From positions 1 through 64,000 of the forward strand of contig CAIZFE010000043.1 in NCBI GenBank assembly GCA_903932145.1: a DNA stretch of 64,000 nucleotides, in the 5' to 3' direction. Numbering within the stretch: the stretch's first letter is position 1; each line of letters starts with the position of its first letter. Source of the DNA: an uncultured Rhodopila sp. GTDB taxonomy: Bacteria > Pseudomonadota > Alphaproteobacteria > Acetobacterales > Acetobacteraceae. The notes beneath the pieces were generated by a model that was not told where the DNA came from, did not search any database, and worked only from the letters and a program-made list of their open reading frames with translations. This document shows positions 59,718-64,000 of this stretch, in pieces. The position numbers and the translations under genes are program-made.

Positions 59718-60980
59718 CTACCGAAACCGCGTCGCCGCATACGGTGCCAGATCGAACGGCGGTGTCCGCCCGGCCACCAGATCGGCCACCACTTTCCCGC
59801 TCATCGCCGCCGCCGTCAGCCCGACATGGCCGTGCCCGAACGCGTGCACCACGTCCGCGCACCCGGTCGCCAATCCCAGCACCGGCAATCCGTCCGGCGT
59901 CGAGGGCCGGTGGCCCATCCACAGCTTGATCCGGTCCGCCGGCAGATCGGCCGGCAACCCCGGATAGACCTTACGCGCGAATTGCAGCAGCACCTCGGCG
60001 CGCTGCCAGTTGGGAGCAGCCTCCAGCCCCGCCAACTCCACCTGACCCGCCAACCGCAGCCCCGCCGGCGTCATCACGCACGCCATCTTCCCGTCGCTCG
60101 GCATCACCGGATACCGGGGCTCGATGCCCGGATCGGTAATCACCACGTGATAGCCCCGCTCGGTTTCCAGGAAGACCCGGTCGCCGGCCGCCTTCGCCAG
60201 CACCTTCGACCACGCCCCGGCGGCGATCACCGCCTTGTCGCAGGCGATCTCTCCATCGCGCGTCGTGACTGCAAGCAATCGTCTGTCCTCGATGCGGAAC
60301 CCGGTCGCCCCGGTGCATACGATCCTGGCCCCAAGCGCCACCGCATGGGCCGCCAAGGCTGAGACATAGGCGCCAGGGTCGCGGCACTGGGCGTTCTCCT
60401 CGATCAGCACGCCGAACGTGTAGTGCCGGTCCAGCGAGGGCTCCCGCTGGCGCAACTCGTCCTCATCCAGTTCCAGCCATTTGATGCCGTTATAGCGGCG
60501 GACACTCCAGGACAGCGCCTCGGCCTCGAACGCCTCCCGGTTGGGGAAGGCGAACAAAACGCCTTGCTGCGCGATCAGGTCGCCCACCCCGGCTTCATCC
60601 GCCAGCTTCCGGTGCAACGCCGGCGCGTCGGCCAGCAGCGGCGCCAAGGCCCGCCCGATCGCCGCCACCTTCATCACCGAGGACCCGGCCATCAGGAACC
60701 GCCGCAACCACGGCAGCACGCGGGGCAGATACGACCAGCGGATGGTCAGCGGCCCCAGCGGATCGCGCAGGTAGCCCGGCACCTTCCGCCACAACCCCGG
60801 CGACGACATCGGGATCACCGAACTGGGGTTGAGCAGCGTGCCATTGCCAAAACTGGCGGATTGCTCGCCGCCGGGTGTGCCGGGTTCGACGATCGTGACG
60901 TCGTGCCCGTCCCGCAGCAATTCGATGGCGGAGGCGAGTCCGACGACCCCGCCGCCAATAACGACAACCCGGCTCACCAA
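59718..60980 (-). CDS. FAD-dependent D-amino acid dehydrogenase-like oxidase (DadA family)
   Basis: This 420-residue flavoprotein of the DAO family has the dinucleotide loop VVIGGGVVGLASAIELLRDGHDVTIVE-type (5-32). SFGNGTLLNPSSVIP (about 43-57) and WMGHRPSTPDGLPVLG (about 351-366) are DadA-type FAD-binding segments, and GHGHVGLTAAAMSG closes the fold. It oxidises an amino compound at the membrane or in the cytoplasm. It lies three bases after the binding-protein gene at 60984, so its substrate is probably imported with that protein's help. Confidence 0.88.
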   Translation of the reverse strand: MVSRVVVIGGGVVGLASAIELLRDGHDVTIVEPGTPGGEQSASFGNGTLLNPSSVIPMSSPGLWRKVPGYLRDPLGPLTIRWSYLPRVLPWLRRFLMAGSSVMKVAAIGRALAPLLADAPALHRKLADEAGVGDLIAQQGVLFAFPNREAFEAEALSWSVRRYNGIKWLELDEDELRQREPSLDRHYTFGVLIEENAQCRDPGAYVSALAAHAVALGARIVCTGATGFRIEDRRLLAVTTRDGEIACDKAVIAAGAWSKVLAKAAGDRVFLETERGYHVVITDPGIEPRYPVMPSDGKMACVMTPAGLRLAGQVELAGLEAAPNWQRAEVLLQFARKVYPGLPADLPADRIKLWMGHRPSTPDGLPVLGLATGCADVVHAFGHGHVGLTAAAMSGKVVADLVAGRTPPFDLAPYAATRFR

Positions 60981-60983
60981 CGC

Positions 60984-62564
60984 CTAAACATCCTTCTTCA
61001 GGCCATAGAATTGCGGCCAACCATCTGGCACGTCGCGCATGTATTTATGGAACGCGGTCGGTTGGTCATACATCCCGAGCGGCGCAAAGGTCGGATTTTG
61101 CCAGAAGGCGATCTGCATCGCCTCGCAGATCTTCTGTTGCGCCGCCTGATCGGGCGCCTCGAACCAGGCGCTGTAAAGATCCTCGATCTGCGGATTGTTC
61201 GGCCAGCCAAACCAGGCCCCCGTCCCGTTGCCGCGGATCGCGATGTTCGGAGCGGGCGAAATATTACCGAAGCCGCCGAGGAACGTGAAAAAGATGTTCC
61301 AGCCGCCTTTGTCGATCGGCTCCCGACTGGCGCGGCGCTGCACCACCGATCCCCAGTCGATCGCCTGCAGGTCCACGTTGAAGCCAATCCGGGTCAGGAT
61401 GTCGTTGGCGACCTGAGCCTCGGCCCAGATGGTCGGGTAGTTGGCACCCGCCAAAACAACGATTTTTTGCCCATCATAACCGGCGGCGATCAGGTCTTGC
61501 TTCAGCTTCGCATAGTCTTTGGGACCCCGCGTGACTTCTACACCGGCGGTGCTCGCCATCGGCGTTCCCGGCACGAACAGCCCGACATCGGTTTTGTAGA
61601 GTGACGGTTCCGCGCCGGCCACGCCCTCCATGATCTCCTTCTGGTCCATCGCGGCCACCACGACGCGGCGGATGGCCGGATTGTCGAACGGAGGGTTCAG
61701 TTGGTTGAACCGCAGGCAGCCGATCTCGCCGGTTCGGTCCTTCACCGTGACGGTGATGTCCTTGAACGTCTTGATACGCGGCAGCAGATCCAACGTCGGG
61801 TTCTCCCACCAGTCAAGCTCCCCCTGCTGCAAAGCGGCGGAGGCAGTGGCCGGATCAGGGATGAAATTCCACACCACCCGATCAACGTTCACGATCTTCG
61901 GCCCGGCATTGAAGCTGGGCGTGCCATCCTTGCGCGGCACATAAGCCGCATTCCTGGCGAACACGGTGCGGGAGCCGGGAATCCGCTCGTCCGCCATGAA
62001 CCGGAACGGGCCGCTGCCGATCGCCTCCGGTATCTGCTGGAACGGATCGGTCGCCGCCAGCCTGCTCGGCATCATGGCGCAATAGACCTCTGCCAGTGCC
62101 GTGCGCAGCAGCGGAAACGGCTTGTTCAGCCGGAATCGAAGCGTGGTGTCAGTCGGCGCGGAGATTTCGTCGACGCGCTTCATCAGCGCCTGACCGAACG
62201 GGTTGCGCTTGGCGAACCGCTGGATGCTGGCGACGCAATCCCGCGCCAGAACGGGCTGACCGTCATGGAAAGCCAGCCCATCCCGGAGTGTCAGGGTCCA
62301 GGTCTTGCCATCATCCTCGATTCGATGGCCGTCAACCATCTGCGGCTGTACCTGGAACTGCGCGTCATACGCATACAGCGTGTCGAACACCGCCAGCGAG
62401 TAATTGCGGGTCACATCCGCGGTCGTCCACACCGGATCGAGCGACGCCAGATCGGCCTGCGGCGCAAAATTGACCGTTTTCGGCCCATCCGCCCGGGCAA
62501 TCCGCGGCATCGCCAGGGTTGTCGAGATCGCCGCCGCGGATTGGAGCACTCTACGTCGCTTCAT
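60984..62564 (-). CDS. ABC transporter substrate-binding protein (SBP_bac_5), Tat-like signal
   Basis: This 526-residue periplasmic protein has an N-terminus, KRRRVLQSAAAISTTLAM, with twin arginines followed by a moderate hydrophobic core and a cleavage site near ARADG, suggesting Tat export. The fold is family 5: DLASLDPVWTTADVTRNY (about 38-55), TWTLTLRDGLAFHDGQPV (about 88-105), GSGPFRFMADERIPG and the C-terminal domain. Ligands are peptides, opines or similar. It precedes the DadA-like oxidase gene by three bases, so the ligand may be an amino-containing compound. Confidence 0.88.
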   Translation of the reverse strand: MKRRRVLQSAAAISTTLAMPRIARADGPKTVNFAPQADLASLDPVWTTADVTRNYSLAVFDTLYAYDAQFQVQPQMVDGHRIEDDGKTWTLTLRDGLAFHDGQPVLARDCVASIQRFAKRNPFGQALMKRVDEISAPTDTTLRFRLNKPFPLLRTALAEVYCAMMPSRLAATDPFQQIPEAIGSGPFRFMADERIPGSRTVFARNAAYVPRKDGTPSFNAGPKIVNVDRVVWNFIPDPATASAALQQGELDWWENPTLDLLPRIKTFKDITVTVKDRTGEIGCLRFNQLNPPFDNPAIRRVVVAAMDQKEIMEGVAGAEPSLYKTDVGLFVPGTPMASTAGVEVTRGPKDYAKLKQDLIAAGYDGQKIVVLAGANYPTIWAEAQVANDILTRIGFNVDLQAIDWGSVVQRRASREPIDKGGWNIFFTFLGGFGNISPAPNIAIRGNGTGAWFGWPNNPQIEDLYSAWFEAPDQAAQQKICEAMQIAFWQNPTFAPLGMYDQPTAFHKYMRDVPDGWPQFYGLKKDV

Positions 62565-62677
62565 TCGGCCAACCCCTGTGTTTTTTCAGTTGTCCGAAAG
62601 CCTATGCCGTCAATTTGCAATAATCCAGTGGCAAACCACGCGGAGGACCCAAATGAATCCTCCGAGCGGCGAGCCGG

Positions 62678-63736
62678 TTAGTGTGTAGCCGTCGTCAGGC
62701 GGGCAACCATGGCGTGCACGGCGGACAACTGCACACCGCTTTGCACCTGGAAGTCGAGGCCGCTATAGCCCCACCAATCCCAGCAACCCTCGGGGTTCTG
62801 CGGAATGAAGCTGCTGATGACGGCCTGCGGATACAGCACGATGATACCGTTGGTATCGGCCCAGTTGTTGTAACCGACCTTGCCATAGACGGCGTCTCCC
62901 ACCACCGACGCACCCTGCTGGCAACCATGGAACACCACATGCACCGCGCAATGGCTGCCTTTGCCGCAGGCGGCCGGGATATAGACATAGCCGGTGTCAG
63001 CCATGCTGCTCATCGCCGACGTAATGGGCGAGATGAACTCGGTCTGGTCAAACGGGACCGGTTTGGAGGACAGCTTGGCCGGTTGCGGCTTCAAAGGCCC
63101 GTACATCTGCGTCAGGATCGCGTTCGGCTGGTCGTAGTTGACGACCGGCGTGGTGGTCGCGGCGGAGGCGACGGGAATCGGACACTCATCCACATACGGC
63201 GTGGCGGTCGTGGCGCAGGTATTGCCCGAGGCCGGCGAGATAAAGGCGTGTCCGGCCGGGTATTGCTTCACATACTGAACGTTCGCCGCCGGCACATGCG
63301 CCGACTGGAAGAAGGCATACGTCGCGTCCATTACCGACTGATGCACGGTCTGATCGTTGGTGCCGCTGAACATGTAGATCTTTTGATTGGCCAGATTGGT
63401 GGCCGCATCGATCTGCCCGAGTGCGGCGAACCCCTGAGCGGCGGCGAAAGAGGCCGCGCCATCCGGGCTACCCGACATGCAGGTCTCGATCCCGCCCACA
63501 TTCACGTAAACACAGTTGTAGGGTCCACCCGCCACGACGCCCATGCCGATCGTACTGCCGGAGAAAGCGACTCCGTACTGGACCGTCTCGAACGCGCCGG
63601 ACGACAGGCCGGACACGGATGTCCTGGCCGGATCGGCGCCAGCGGCCGGTAGTTTCTTGCTCGCGGCGGCGGCGAGGCCGGCGTGACCGAACATGGCGAT
63701 CGTGGTTAAGGTCAGGAAAGTCTTTGCGAAACGCAT
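62678..63736 (-). CDS. Extracellular PHB depolymerase-like esterase
   Basis: This 352-residue secreted protein has a signal peptide (1-25, ending AAAA). The mature chain matches fungal-type PHB depolymerases: the N-terminal lipase box SGLSSGAFE holds the nucleophile Ser, SGTNDQTVH the Asp, and PAGHAF the His. Disulfide-forming Cys pairs, HGCQQG and the aromatic CWDWWGYSGLDF end (about 316-328), are family traits. It would hydrolyse poly(3-hydroxybutyrate) or related esters outside the cell. It starts at ATG 63736, before the signal peptide. Confidence 0.87.
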   Translation of the reverse strand: MRFAKTFLTLTTIAMFGHAGLAAAASKKLPAAGADPARTSVSGLSSGAFETVQYGVAFSGSTIGMGVVAGGPYNCVYVNVGGIETCMSGSPDGAASFAAAQGFAALGQIDAATNLANQKIYMFSGTNDQTVHQSVMDATYAFFQSAHVPAANVQYVKQYPAGHAFISPASGNTCATTATPYVDECPIPVASAATTTPVVNYDQPNAILTQMYGPLKPQPAKLSSKPVPFDQTEFISPITSAMSSMADTGYVYIPAACGKGSHCAVHVVFHGCQQGASVVGDAVYGKVGYNNWADTNGIIVLYPQAVISSFIPQNPEGCWDWWGYSGLDFQVQSGVQLSAVHAMVARLTTATH

Positions 63737-64000
63737 ACTGTGTCCCCGTATTGTTATTGGCGGACGCGCTCCCAATACGTTTTGTAGATGATACGGGATG
63801 TGCGCGGGTTTCCCGGTCGTGGCAAGCGGAATATGTCCGGTGACATTGGATATTCACGCGGCTGTGGTGGCCGGGGCGGGGCAGGGTGATCTTATGGCAA
63901 CGGGCGTTGACAGTGACACGTGCCGGCCGCCCCGCGCCGTCATGGTGCGCGAAGGCACACCATCCATGTCTTTGTTTATACACAAAAAAGACGTGAGTAC
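63737..64000. other. Right edge of window
   Basis: The 264 bases upstream of the PHB depolymerase-like gene hold no gene I can support. They should contain its promoter on the minus strand. Confidence 0.3.

Noticed and set aside
1-64000. tRNA, rRNA, CRISPR arrays, riboswitches or complete insertion sequences
   Set aside because: Reading both strands I saw no tRNA T-loop contexts, no spaced direct repeats and no transposase gene. Small RNAs cannot be excluded by eye.

Overview
The window looks like a chromosomal segment of a GC-rich alphaproteobacterium, most likely Acetobacteraceae/Rhodospirillales. I infer this from codon use, the alphaproteobacterial gene pairs rph-rdgB and yajC/DUF815, the run uracil-DNA glycosylase, soluble lytic transglycosylase, moaB, and a GTCATGGCCCGGCTTGTCC-type dispersed repeat. 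This is inference from gene content; no rRNA, tRNA or CRISPR array was seen.

Layout. 0-13.8 kb is mostly housekeeping: a 6PGDH-like dehydrogenase, a flavodoxin-like protein, a DUF3800 protein, an MFS pump, a CHASE3 hybrid histidine kinase, pdxJ, yajC, a DUF815 ATPase, pfkA, a glycosyltransferase, rph and rdgB. 13.8-19.5 kb holds a periplasmic binding protein with a split ThDP decarboxylase, then a uracil-DNA glycosylase (its catalytic His motif appears lost), a lytic transglycosylase and moaB. 19.8-25.6 kb holds a Baeyer-Villiger-type monooxygenase, a DegP protease and minCDE. 25.7-27.6 kb encodes a large secreted protein with CBM60-like modules; a shorter paralogue lies at 42.2-43.4 kb. 28.0-31.6 kb is a complete phosphonate-type ABC importer (phnC, phnD, two phnE) without C-P lyase genes.

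The most unusual part is 32.7-36.8 kb. A four-gene minus-strand operon encodes a heme-oxygenase-fold-like protein, an acyl carrier protein, a compact acyl-adenylating ligase and an SDR reductase. A plus-strand acyltransferase-like gene converges on it. Together they look like a small self-contained ACP-dependent biosynthetic cluster that I cannot match to a described pathway. It is followed by about 0.8 kb of gene-poor, AT-richer DNA.

37.6-50.9 kb mixes transport and redox genes: an oligopeptide-type binding protein, a metallophosphoesterase, a GST, a DsbA-like isomerase, an FmdB zinc ribbon, an orphan CoxL-like molybdenum hydroxylase, a flavin reductase, GlsB, a 44-residue DUF3309-type peptide, an MFS symporter and a VIT1-like transporter. 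51-64 kb is more accessory: an AAA/DUF4143 ATPase, a LivK-type binding protein, a Uma2 nuclease-like protein, an SDR lacking the catalytic Tyr/Lys, an LVIVD-repeat secreted protein, a secreted alpha/beta hydrolase, a DadA-like oxidase with its own binding protein, and a PHB-depolymerase-like esterase.

A dispersed palindromic element of about 160 bp occurs around ten times. In six cases its end begins exactly with the TGA stop codon of the adjacent gene (TGATACCAA).
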